DNA of 23,579 nucleotides from a virus: positions 1-23,579 of the IMG/VR virus record IMGVR_UViG_3300034013_000199. One strand, given 5' to 3'. This document shows, piece after piece, positions 10,225 to 17,755 of the stretch. Under the pieces are notes generated by a model, which saw only the letters and a list, made by a program, of their open reading frames with translations, had not been told where the DNA came from and did no database searches. Made by a program: the position numbers and the translations under genes. The first letter of the stretch is position 1. The number at the start of each line of letters is the position of its first letter.

Positions 10225-12645
10225 TTAAACGCTGGCAATAATATACCACTGTGCGCCGTCGCTTATAATTGTCTTGCTGCCGTATTGCTGATTGATTGTA
10301 GTACTACTGGACCCGTTTATGTTATAAGCCCCTCCGCTTATTGTAACGACGTGGGCACTTGCTTTCTTTAGGAAATAGTACTTTTTGCCCTTGCTCTCGG
10401 TGGCGTTAGGTAAGTTCACAGTTACGTTGCCATCCGCAGTATTGCAAATAATAAGCTCGTAGCCGTTTGTAATTGTGTGGGTGCCTGCTGTGTAGGTTAC
10501 GCTTGCGTTGTGTTCTTGCACGTGCCACCTTACAACCTCTGAACTATCCACATATTCGAGCATCACCTCCCAGCGTGTGTTAATAGTTGGCTGAGTTGTT
10601 GGTGCGCCTTCTGAATAGTTTACCAGGTATTCCAAAACTCTATCCTGCACAGCGCTGGTCTCTAAATTAAGTTTTGTAATTGCAAACTCGTGATAGTTAA
10701 GCCTGTCTTTAATAATGCGCTCGCCTGTTCTGGGGTTGTAGTCGCTAGTGCCGCCTCCAGTTGCAAGCGTGTAATCTGGTGCCAATCCAATCCACTCGGC
10801 TTGCCAACTTTCTGCGCGAGGGTTAAAAGTACCACCATTAAACAGCCATTTGGTAGAGTCAAAACTTAAAGACTTAATTGCGCTCAAAGTTCCAGCATCG
10901 TGCCAAGTTCCTTGTATTGCAGGTACAAATTTATTGTAAGCCCCGGCTATTCGCTTGCCGATAATTTCGCCGAGATCTCCGTGAACGCTTCCGCTATAGC
11001 CACTGTACCAATCAGAACTTAAAACCCATGAGGTGCCGTTATAAACGTATACAGAGCCAAATCCATACAAACCCTCATCATCATAATAGGCAGGCGATAT
11101 TTCCACAAGCTGCGAGTTTCCACTTGCTGCGCCCGTTACACTTATAGTCTGTTTGGTAGTGCGTGAAAAGTCTGGATCTTCCTGCGTGCTGAATGGTTGC
11201 GCCGCTGTAATAGTTCCCCAAAAATTAATCGGGTAACTTGTATTTGATGCCCAGTTATTTGGCGCCACAAAAAAACCTTCTTCTGCCTCAATGTAATAGT
11301 CAACGTATAACTGAGTAAATCCTGTTGGTATTGGAGGCAATACAAAGTCCAACGCGTGCGTGTTATAAGAGTTTCGCGTATTGGTTACAGTTAATTCCTG
11401 TTGCATGTAAAGCGCCGTAGTAACTGGCGTAAAATATGCGTTTAGGTTTGGGCTGTATTGCCTGGTTCCTGTTGAGCCGTTGGTTACATAAATTCGGTAA
11501 TTAAATAGGTAACGCTGGTAACGTTTGGCGCTAGAGGTTGACAAAGCGACATAACTGTTATCTTCCCATTTACAAAGAAGGCGCACCCTTGTGGCCTTGC
11601 TTGCTTCAATAGTTTTGTTGACAATGCTTAACTCAATGCTGTTATTGTCTGGCTCTGTGCGTAAAACAAAAATAGCGTTTTGGCGATCTTCAATTACATC
11701 AACCGCCCTAACTGGTGGCTGGTAACTTATTGATGGCTTAGCCGCCCATTGCGGCCTGTCATTGCTACCCAATGCAACGGCGTGCGCTGTGCTTCCTGTG
11801 CTCTGATATGTGCCCGCTGCGTTGTAAATTCTTGTGCTTAAATTGGTGGCGTTGTAAGCATCATCGGGCAAAATCCAAAAACTACCAGATTCCAAAATAA
11901 TGCGAGCACCATAGATAGAAAGTATTTGCTCTATTGCCTGCTTACAAGTCAATAAATCGATATCCGTGGTGGCTTCAAATGGATCAGTAGTTGTGATAAA
12001 TTTAACGTCTGAAAAAGGATCGAAGCTATTGTAAAAAGATAGCACGCTAAATCGCGTATTTGCTAGACCCTTGTTGCTTGCCTGGGCAGTGTCGTACATC
12101 GTTATGCCATCACGCAAATAATTGACAGAACTTAAATAGGTCCAGTAATCATCGAGGCCGCAATACTCTAAACATTTACGGATAATTTCCAAGCCTGTAG
12201 CGTAGCCATTTGTAAACCAATCAGGGCTAACATTAAAGCCTTCCATTAAGTTCAAAGAGTCAACAGCAACCAAATCAAAAACAGGTGCGCCGTTTATACT
12301 TTCACGCAAATAATCTGCCTGATCCGCAACCACTCTGCCAACATAAAACAAAACGCCAGCACGATAAACCACTATTGCGTATTTTGATTCTTCGCTGTTG
12401 GCTATTGCTATAAAAGCATTTCGCACGGTATCATTTGGCATCAGCCAATTGGTTGAGATTCTCGACGGCCTGCTGTAGTTTTCGTAATAAGTATTGCCTT
12501 GGCCCTGCCTTTCAATTGTGAAACCATTTCCTGCCAGCGTCAACTCGGTTCCCCCGGTGGTGCTTCCAGTTGCGCCGTCGTAAAGTTCAACCCTATACTC
12601 TATATTTTCGATGCTCAAAAAAGAGCCGTAGTAGATCCTTGCCAT
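10225..12645 (-). CDS. Distal tail / receptor-contact protein (806 aa)
   Basis: Located right after the tape measure, where the tail tip proteins of siphoviruses lie. The N-terminal half reads like a tail-hub protein: MARIYYGSFLSIENIEYRVELYDG, then GNGFTIERQGQGNTYYENY, a DLVAVDSLNLMEGF element and CKQAIEQILSIYGARIILESGSFWI. The last ~85 residues (ELIICNTADGNVTVNLPNA ... GAQWYIIASV) form a beta-rich domain often found at the ends of phage tail fibres. So one protein may be both hub and adhesion tip. No peptidase or lysozyme motif is visible. Its ATG overlaps the tape measure stop (TAATG). I infer a tail-tip role; the exact family is not identified. Confidence 0.78.
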   Translation of the reverse strand: MARIYYGSFLSIENIEYRVELYDGATGSTTGGTELTLAGNGFTIERQGQGNTYYENYSRPSRISTNWLMPNDTVRNAFIAIANSEESKYAIVVYRAGVLFYVGRVVADQADYLRESINGAPVFDLVAVDSLNLMEGFNVSPDWFTNGYATGLEIIRKCLEYCGLDDYWTYLSSVNYLRDGITMYDTAQASNKGLANTRFSVLSFYNSFDPFSDVKFITTTDPFEATTDIDLLTCKQAIEQILSIYGARIILESGSFWILPDDAYNATNLSTRIYNAAGTYQSTGSTAHAVALGSNDRPQWAAKPSISYQPPVRAVDVIEDRQNAIFVLRTEPDNNSIELSIVNKTIEASKATRVRLLCKWEDNSYVALSTSSAKRYQRYLFNYRIYVTNGSTGTRQYSPNLNAYFTPVTTALYMQQELTVTNTRNSYNTHALDFVLPPIPTGFTQLYVDYYIEAEEGFFVAPNNWASNTSYPINFWGTITAAQPFSTQEDPDFSRTTKQTISVTGAASGNSQLVEISPAYYDDEGLYGFGSVYVYNGTSWVLSSDWYSGYSGSVHGDLGEIIGKRIAGAYNKFVPAIQGTWHDAGTLSAIKSLSFDSTKWLFNGGTFNPRAESWQAEWIGLAPDYTLATGGGTSDYNPRTGERIIKDRLNYHEFAITKLNLETSAVQDRVLEYLVNYSEGAPTTQPTINTRWEVMLEYVDSSEVVRWHVQEHNASVTYTAGTHTITNGYELIICNTADGNVTVNLPNATESKGKKYYFLKKASAHVVTISGGAYNINGSSSTTINQQYGSKTIISDGAQWYIIASV

Positions 12646-14444
12646 TATCCGCGTTTGCTGTCTTTGTTATACCTTTCAATCACCAACGCCAAATCGCGCC
12701 CGCTTATTGTTGTGCTTGCCACATATCCGCCTTCATTGCCCATGCCTTTCAACATTCCCTTCAATTTGTCAAGTGGTGCAATTACTTCAGGGTTAGAACT
12801 TGCCCCGGGATATTCTCCCACCAATCCCAAAGTCGGACCGCTCACAATACCACCCTCAGCAAATGCCGTAGGCTGTGGCCCTTTGTTCAGCATTCCCGTA
12901 ATAACGGCAGAACCCGCAACCAATGCAACACCCGCAGCAGCTGCTAAAATTGGGTCCTTAATAAGCAACTCCTTAAAAGCCTTAGATGCTGTGGCAGTTG
13001 CAATCAATGCCGAACCGAAAGCCCGCATAAATTTAGCAACCGAAGCAAGCAAGGATTTTCCAAAGTCATCAAAACTACTGATTTGGCCTGTCATTAAATC
13101 GCCAATCATATTGCCAAAATCCTCAAGGCCCTGGGCGGTCAAACTATTAAATGCTTGGTTAACGCCCTCCATTGTTTTTGCGAAACTTGCCTCATACTCT
13201 TCCTGCTTTGCGATTTGGTTTTGCATTGCATAATCGATTTGCGTAAATGTATGCTCAAGTTTTTGCGGTGCCTTAATATCAATAGGCGCGGGATCAATTG
13301 TTTTGATTCCTTGGCGTGGTCCGCTGGCAACGGTTTCAATTTCTTTTGCCTTTAATTCAGTTCTGGCGTTTTCTGCCTCTAACTGTCTTTGTGCGTTGTA
13401 CTTTCTAAACTTTTCTAAACGCTTATTATAGGCATCTTGATTTTGCTTTAAAATCTCGGCCTCGTGCTCTTGTTGTTTGGCGGCCTCGGCTGCGTTATAA
13501 TTGTCTCTCTGTATTTTTAATACAGTTAACGCTGTTTTAGTATCGTCAATTATTTTGCCCCAGTTCTCTTTATTATTTTTGCCAAAGTTGGCGCGAGCCT
13601 TTTGTAGAGTTAAATTTAAATTCTGTTCTTGTAAAGCAAAGGCACCTAATTTATTGCCCTTTGCCTCCATTACTTTTATATCGCGCTCGTTTTTTGCTAT
13701 TGTTTTATCGAGCGTTGTATTTAATCCTTTCAGCGCGGCATCCGCGGGAAAAATTGCATTTTTTAATTTGTCAAAGTTGGCAATCAATGCGCCAATCCCT
13801 GCAATTGCAACACCAATACCTATAGACATTAAGGCTGTTCTAAAGGCAAGCGTTGCCCCCGTTGCGCCTCCCGTTACTAATGTATAAAGTTTAGTGGCTG
13901 CCGTAGTTATCCCAATACGCACAGCGCTCTCAGCTTGCAATGCGTTTTGTATGGCTTGCACTCCATTCACCAAAGCAATGGCGCCCTGAAGCTTTACCAT
14001 TGTTTTCTGTAGATCCTCGTTCTCAACGCCTGCCAATGCAAGTGCACCCTCAACGGCTCCAAAAGCCCCAGCAACTGCCTGCACTCCACCCAATACCGCA
14101 TCGAGGCGTCGGGTATCGCTTGCGAAATATCCAACCTCTGCCCTGGCATCGCCAATGCTGTCCTTTATCCTACCCGCTTCCCTAATAAACTGATCCGCGG
14201 AAGCCGCAAACTCTGGACCCAATGCCCGCGCTTCCATTGCCAAATTTGTCAACTGCCTAACAGTTGCCATAGTTGGGTTCTTTGTTGCAATGCTTGCTAG
14301 CTTTTCCTCAATGCTCTTTGCGCTCTTTGCCACATCGGCAGACATTTCACCGCCCGCCTTTTTGATTACTGATATCGCATCATTAAAGCCCTGTCTGAGC
14401 TTTTCAATGTTTGCGCCAATTACTATATTTAACGACCTTGCCAT
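12645..14444 (-). CDS. Tail tape measure protein (599 aa)
   Basis: A long helical protein starting MARSLNIVIGANIEKLRQGFNDAISVIKKAG, the usual opening of tape measures. Two hydrophobic stretches are visible, about residues 203-224 (ALMSIGIGVAIAGIGALIANF) and about 510-535 (ILAAAAGVALVAGSAVITGML). Coiled-coil segments lie between (NAAEAAKQQEHEAEILKQ), and GGIVSGPTLGLVGEYPGASSNPEVIAPLDKL near the C-terminus is a motif typical of tape measures. It sets tail length and passes into the host membrane at injection. At about 0.15 nm per residue the tail would be roughly 90 nm, that is a fairly short siphovirus tail. Confidence 0.9.
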   Translation of the reverse strand: MARSLNIVIGANIEKLRQGFNDAISVIKKAGGEMSADVAKSAKSIEEKLASIATKNPTMATVRQLTNLAMEARALGPEFAASADQFIREAGRIKDSIGDARAEVGYFASDTRRLDAVLGGVQAVAGAFGAVEGALALAGVENEDLQKTMVKLQGAIALVNGVQAIQNALQAESAVRIGITTAATKLYTLVTGGATGATLAFRTALMSIGIGVAIAGIGALIANFDKLKNAIFPADAALKGLNTTLDKTIAKNERDIKVMEAKGNKLGAFALQEQNLNLTLQKARANFGKNNKENWGKIIDDTKTALTVLKIQRDNYNAAEAAKQQEHEAEILKQNQDAYNKRLEKFRKYNAQRQLEAENARTELKAKEIETVASGPRQGIKTIDPAPIDIKAPQKLEHTFTQIDYAMQNQIAKQEEYEASFAKTMEGVNQAFNSLTAQGLEDFGNMIGDLMTGQISSFDDFGKSLLASVAKFMRAFGSALIATATASKAFKELLIKDPILAAAAGVALVAGSAVITGMLNKGPQPTAFAEGGIVSGPTLGLVGEYPGASSNPEVIAPLDKLKGMLKGMGNEGGYVASTTISGRDLALVIERYNKDSKRG

Positions 14445-14446
14445 GC

Positions 14447-14932
14447 TTACAATTCTATTTTAAATCCATCTTCTAACAAAATGAAATCACCACTTTCTAA
14501 CAATAGCAATTCGGTTACAACTGCAACGGTGTAATAATTAATTATAAAGTCCTGAGCAACGTGGTAAATTCCCGCAAATCCTGCCTCATCCTCAACCAAA
14601 TGCACCTCGCCATCGAATTCAATCGCCTGGCAGTAATAGTCATTGAATATATTTGGGTAACTCGCAGCCTCAAATGCAGCTCGAACTTGCGCCGCCACTT
14701 CTGTAGCACTTGCAAACGTGGTGCCAAAACTACTAACTTGCACCCGAGCAAAATCTGTGCGTGAGTGGCTTGTGTTGGTAGGGCTTGCAATTACGCTGAC
14801 TAAATTATAAGCGATTGCAGGAAATGCAGACTCCTGCGGAATCCGCAAAGGGTTTAAGCGAGTGGAAACCAACGCCGTAAGGTCTGACGCATTGCTTAAA
14901 ATGTTATATACTATTTTTATAGGTGCGCTCAT
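14447..14932 (-). CDS. DUF3168-like tail completion/terminator protein (161 aa)
   Basis: The opening (IKIVYNILSNASDLTALVSTRLNPLRIPQESAFPAIAYNLV) and the later RVQVSSFGTTFASATEVAAQVRAAFEA are characteristic of the DUF3168 family, which caps the tail tube (gpU-like) and joins it to the head. Here it lies between the tail chaperone genes and the tape measure instead of the usual position before the tube protein. The C-terminus has an extension, LLLLESGDFILLEDGFKIEL. Its ATG overlaps the T frame's stop (ATGA). Confidence 0.8.
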   Translation of the reverse strand: MSAPIKIVYNILSNASDLTALVSTRLNPLRIPQESAFPAIAYNLVSVIASPTNTSHSRTDFARVQVSSFGTTFASATEVAAQVRAAFEAASYPNIFNDYYCQAIEFDGEVHLVEDEAGFAGIYHVAQDFIINYYTVAVVTELLLLESGDFILLEDGFKIEL

Positions 14933-15207
14933 GCCTTGGCGTCCGGTGTTAATTTATCAAAGACATGCGAATATAGTTTAACCGCTTCCTCAATACTAAT
15001 ATAGTCGGATTCCTCCCATGGAAATGTTAACAGCCTTTTCGGTTCGATTGGCTTTTTTAAGTGTGGCGCCATACCTGTAGCAACTGCCCAGCGGGTGATC
15101 TCCCATTGGTTTCTGTACTGCTGTTGCTGCGCCTCACGCATCCCCTCCAATTTGAGCCGCCAAAATCGTGGCGAGCATTTCCAAAACTCCCGCTCGGTTA
15201 AATTCAA
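14929..15207 (-). CDS. Tail assembly chaperone gpT-like segment, read as a G-T frameshift fusion
   Basis: A 92-aa open frame with WRLKLEGMREAQQQQYRNQWEITRW, like the T part of tail chaperones (an EFW...PR...L stretch at the start, then a helix). Its only possible early start is TTG, and there is no RBS. The frame stays open upstream through 15275, which allows it to be joined to gpG by a -1 frameshift at the GGGAAAG site (15273-15279). The fusion gpG-T would be 222 aa (108 from G plus 22 linking plus 92). GT proteins wrap the tape measure during tail assembly. I therefore treat this as the second part of gpGT, not an independent gene. Confidence 0.82.
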   Translation of the reverse strand: MNLTEREFWKCSPRFWRLKLEGMREAQQQQYRNQWEITRWAVATGMAPHLKKPIEPKRLLTFPWEESDYISIEEAVKLYSHVFDKLTPDAKA

Positions 15208-15269
15208 TTCGCCGTAACTGATGCGCTCAATCTTGCGCCAAGTTAGCGGTGCGCCGTCGCCCTTGGCTT

Positions 15270-15596
15270 TTACTTTCCCTCTGGCTCTTCAGTGCTAAAG
15301 AAATCACTAACCGCCTGCGTAAATCCATCTAATGCAGGGCTCAACTCTGTAAATCTTTTAACCGATGCGCCTAACTTTTGGATCGTGGGGTATGGCGTTT
15401 TTTTGCCGTCGGCTTCGTAGCCTTCCAAGATCCCATAGAACGCGCAACTTAGTGCAAAGTCCATAGATTTGGCAAGGTCTTTTTGCAGGTTTAAATCTGC
15501 GAAATTTTCCATTCCAGCCAACTGCATCACGTTGCGCAGGCTGTTCATGTTAAACAAAAGGGGGTGCTGAACACCCCCGATGATAATGTGGCTCAT
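15270..15596 (-). CDS. Tail assembly chaperone gpG-like protein (108 aa)
   Basis: The start at ATG 15594-15596 (MSHIIIGGVQHPLLFNMNSL) is chosen because the longer frame opens with TTG, a -7 box lies just upstream, and the segment I-I-GG-x-x-PL-x-F-x-M-N-x-L-R is the usual N-terminal element of tail chaperones. The middle is helical with LALSxCAFYGILEGYEADG, and the end is acidic (DFFSTEEPEGK). It ends at the slippery site; most ribosomes would make G and a minority GT. G and GT coat the tape measure while the tube assembles. A terminator-like hairpin lies in its first codons (15551-15578). Confidence 0.85.
   Translation of the reverse strand: MSHIIIGGVQHPLLFNMNSLRNVMQLAGMENFADLNLQKDLAKSMDFALSCAFYGILEGYEADGKKTPYPTIQKLGASVKRFTELSPALDGFTQAVSDFFSTEEPEGK
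15273..15279 (-). other. Programmed -1 ribosomal frameshift site (G GGA AAG)
   Basis: The minus strand reads G GGA AAG in the gpG frame, immediately followed by its TAA stop. This fits the X XXY YYZ slippery heptamer and is the same heptamer known from the lambda G/T genes. The -1 frame is open from here through to the T stop at 14929. The 62 bases between the G stop and the TTG of T are coding in that frame. Confidence 0.9.
15551..15578 (-). terminator. Terminator-like hairpin in the first codons of the gpG gene
   Basis: On the minus strand GGGGGTG (15578-15572), loop TTCAG, CACCCCC (15566-15560) make a perfect 7-bp GC-rich stem, followed by TTTTGTTT. The hairpin codes IGGVQHPL. It could cause partial termination after the abundant tail tube protein, lowering expression of downstream tail genes. 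It may equally be a chance product of the codons. Confidence 0.5.
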
Positions 15597-15600
15597 GCCA

Positions 15601-15608
15601 CAAATATA
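15601..15608 (-). promoter_or_regulatory. -7-like box before the gpG gene
   Basis: TATATTTG on the minus strand, four bases (TGGC) before the ATG at 15596. It is the same octamer, in the same relation to the ATG, as before the terminase gene. Confidence 0.5.
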
Positions 15609-15620
15609 AGACAAAAAGTA

Positions 15621-16061
15621 TTAAGGCGATACGGTGCCAATAGTCAAAGCGCCAGTACCTTGCAAAGTTCCTGTAAAAGTTGCTTTGTCGTTGTTAGGTG
15701 CGCTCAATGATAAGCTGCTAAAGAAAGCGCCGCCTGTGAATTTCTCATCTCCGCTTACATTGGTAGTCATTACAACTGTTAATTGAGTGCCCGCGAGCAA
15801 ATCAGTTAATAAATCTTTGTAAGATAAGCCGCTTGTACTTACAGATGAATCGCCTTCAAAAATACCTTCAACGTTCAAAGTGTAGCCGTACTCACCAGCG
15901 ATAAATTCTTTAGCGCCTGCGCTGTCTTTGTTAGTTACGTCGATCATATCTTTTGAGATATCCATCGAGTGAGAAGTTGCGTTTGCAATTTTAGTCAAGG
16001 TACCGCTAACATCTTTATAGATGCTTATAAGCGTGCCGTTTACTGGTCCAGTAGTTGCCAT
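15621..16061 (-). CDS. Major tail tube protein (146 aa)
   Basis: A beta-rich protein starting MATTGPVNGTLISIYKDVSGTLTKIANATSHSMDIS, with DMIDVTNKDSAGAKEFIAGEYGYTL and GIFEGDSSVSTSGLSYKDLLTDLLAGTQL. These are features of the TP901-1-type phage tail tube family (a central D-x-T-x-K-D-S-G-x-x-E-x-x-x-G segment). It polymerises as stacked hexameric rings around the tape measure. Size and position (after gp10-like, before the chaperones) agree. The gene has no SD but an AT-rich upstream region (ATATATAAATAACC). Confidence 0.88.
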   Translation of the reverse strand: MATTGPVNGTLISIYKDVSGTLTKIANATSHSMDISKDMIDVTNKDSAGAKEFIAGEYGYTLNVEGIFEGDSSVSTSGLSYKDLLTDLLAGTQLTVVMTTNVSGDEKFTGGAFFSSLSLSAPNNDKATFTGTLQGTGALTIGTVSP

Positions 16062-16063
16062 GG

Positions 16064-16507
16064 TTATTTATATATTAAATTATTTTTCTTTGCTAAATCG
16101 GCAATGATTTGATCAACGCCTTTTATTATGTTTTCCTCAACGCTTGTGGCGTTTGAATCGACGGCCCGCTGCATAAAACGCACCGGGGCAATGGCGCCTG
16201 TATAGCGGCCTGTGCTCGATTGGATTCGCTCAACCGTGCCGTATTCATACATCACGCCCAGATAGTTGTTGTGGTACTCCTTGCGCAAGCCAATCAAAGC
16301 TTTATCATAGTTCTGATTATCCTTGCTATTAATAAAACCGATTGAGTCCCGCAAATCGCCTGTATCAACTGGCACCAAAGATTTGGCCGTTGCTATAATT
16401 GGGCTTGCGCTTTTCTTTAAAACTTGCTGAAGTTTTCGACTTTTCACACTGACCCCCATAGCCTTTAGGGCTTCCAAGGTTTCAGCGAGTCCGTCGATTT
16501 TTTCCAT
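16064..16507 (-). CDS. HK97 gp10-like head-tail protein (147 aa)
   Basis: Contains SASPIIATAKSLVPVDTGDLRDSIG, the hallmark of the HK97 gp10 family, and later YHNNYLGVMYEYGT and PVRFMQRAVDSN. These proteins lie at the head-tail junction or act as tail completion factors in siphoviruses. The start overlaps the upstream stop by one base (TAATG). Start and length are typical. Confidence 0.88.
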   Translation of the reverse strand: MEKIDGLAETLEALKAMGVSVKSRKLQQVLKKSASPIIATAKSLVPVDTGDLRDSIGFINSKDNQNYDKALIGLRKEYHNNYLGVMYEYGTVERIQSSTGRYTGAIAPVRFMQRAVDSNATSVEENIIKGVDQIIADLAKKNNLIYK

Positions 16508-16827
16508 TATTGCGTTAATTCGGTTTGTAGTTTCAAATATAGATTCCGCTGCAGGTTTGCTATGTTAACAATGTTGTGCGCTCCGTTGTCATCAACCACC
16601 CTGTGCTTAACGCCTACGGCAGAATTGAAACGAATGGTATACATTACAATTTGCTTATGCTCGCGCCTGTCTGCGTTTACATTCTCGGCACCACTTTCCT
16701 GCTCAACACGCTGCGCCCAGGCGGTTGCGTATTCCGTCCATGTTTGCAGCTTCTCGCCTGTGTTTGTATCTATGGTCTCGGTGTAACTTTGTAGGCTCAC
16801 CAAAACGTCCATTAACCCCGCATTCAT
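16507..16827 (-). CDS. Head-tail adaptor, SPP1 gp16-like (106 aa)
   Basis: LMDVLVSLQSYTETIDTNTGEKLQTW, EYATAWAQRVEQESGAE and RREHKQIVMYTIRFNSAV match the head-tail joining (gp16-like stopper) family. These proteins form a ring closing the capsid channel until the tail attaches. It sits between the gp6-like connector and the gp10-like protein, the normal order. Confidence 0.85.
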   Translation of the reverse strand: MNAGLMDVLVSLQSYTETIDTNTGEKLQTWTEYATAWAQRVEQESGAENVNADRREHKQIVMYTIRFNSAVGVKHRVVDDNGAHNIVNIANLQRNLYLKLQTELTQ

Positions 16828-17486
16828 TAGATCATGATTTGGATTTTGTACGGATCGAGTAGGTAGTGAAAGCCGAAATTCATTTCGCTGTTAATACTCC
16901 CCGCAATGATGGCCTGCCTGTTATCGTAGTACTGAGCAACCAACAATAGCGCCGCGTGCTTAATTGTTGCGGGTAAGATGGTATCAGGATCTACAGATGA
17001 AGTGCCGACAGGATTAAAACCCTCGGAAATTTCAACAATGTACTTAATCACATCGTCCGTTATAGAGGATGGCGTATTTTCAAAAAATATATTTCTGCTA
17101 TACCCGCCCATCGGATCAGGCGCAACCAACCAATCGGCAGAATCAAAAGCAACAACTGCCTGCGAGTCGTTCACATAGCTCACGGAGTTAATAGCCAAAC
17201 AGCGCGTATTTAAGCGCAGATAATTTCCCGAAGGTATATTCAGGCCATTCACGGGATTCACGAGCGCAGGCTGGCCCGTAAATGAGTCGAAGCCATACTT
17301 TGCCGTCCCTTTGCGAATCGAGTAGCCCAAATAATTACTGCAGGCATCAATTGCCATAGAGATAAGCCCCGAAATGTAAGTATCATCTGAGGAACTTGTA
17401 ACCCTTAAATGGGTTTTTGCATCTGCCAAACTGAGGTAATCAGTAGCGGCATTTGCGAAGGCGGTATATCTACGGCTAACAAACAT
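16827..17486 (-). CDS. Head-tail connector, HK97 gp6-like (219 aa)
   Basis: The segment YLSLADAKTHLRVTSSSDDTYISGLISMAIDACSNYLGY is the signature of gp6-like connectors, which form a ring beneath the portal. The C-terminal part is helical (PATIKHAALLLVAQYYDNRQAII). It is longer than many relatives (about 100-200 aa), with a beta-rich middle insertion between the two. One base separates it from the preceding 64-aa gene. Confidence 0.87.
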   Translation of the reverse strand: MFVSRRYTAFANAATDYLSLADAKTHLRVTSSSDDTYISGLISMAIDACSNYLGYSIRKGTAKYGFDSFTGQPALVNPVNGLNIPSGNYLRLNTRCLAINSVSYVNDSQAVVAFDSADWLVAPDPMGGYSRNIFFENTPSSITDDVIKYIVEISEGFNPVGTSSVDPDTILPATIKHAALLLVAQYYDNRQAIIAGSINSEMNFGFHYLLDPYKIQIMI

Positions 17487-17487
17487 T

Positions 17488-17682
17488 TTATTCGGCGTCT
17501 AGTTCGGTTTCAGGGTTTACTGGCTTTGCCTTCTTTTTGGTAGGCGTCAATACTGCAATCTCTTCAGCAACGCCTGCCTCAATTAAGAGCATGGCCTGCT
17601 TGGTTTCCATTATTACTTCCTCGCCTACGTTGTAACTTAAATTAAATTGCCCTGTAGGGTTTGCTGTAAATCTCACTTTCAT
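17488..17682 (-). CDS. Small hypothetical protein between capsid and connector (64 aa)
   Basis: A 64-aa protein: MKVRFTANPTGQFNLSYNVGEEVIMETKQAMLLIEAGVAEEI, then a charged tail (TPTKKKAKPVNPETELDAE). Small genes with a beta hairpin followed by KQAxxLIEAGxAE are common between capsid and connector genes; they may decorate or support the capsid, but no role is established. The 73 bases upstream (17683-17755) hold a possible imperfect hairpin (GGGG/CCCC) without a T tract, so transcription probably continues. Confidence 0.75.
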   Translation of the reverse strand: MKVRFTANPTGQFNLSYNVGEEVIMETKQAMLLIEAGVAEEIAVLTPTKKKAKPVNPETELDAE

Positions 17683-17755
17683 ATTGGCCCAGGGGCGATG
17701 CAGTCAAGATCACCCCCGGCACTTGGTAATTTAATGACCCCAAGCGGTCAAGTTA

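Noticed and set aside
8914-12645. Diversity-generating retroelement acting on the fibre genes
   Set aside because: No reverse transcriptase and no template/variable repeat pair are seen in the window.
12499-13233. 244-codon plus-strand ORF opposite the tail genes
   Set aside because: It is antisense to the tape measure and to the start of the distal tail gene; its hydrophobic, Ser/Pro-rich sequence is what the reverse strand of Ala/Lys-rich genes gives.
17683-17755. Possible terminator between capsid and the 64-aa gene
   Set aside because: Only an imperfect GGGG/CCCC hairpin and a weak GACC/GGTC hairpin are seen, with no T tract on the minus strand. Late genes must be transcribed through here.
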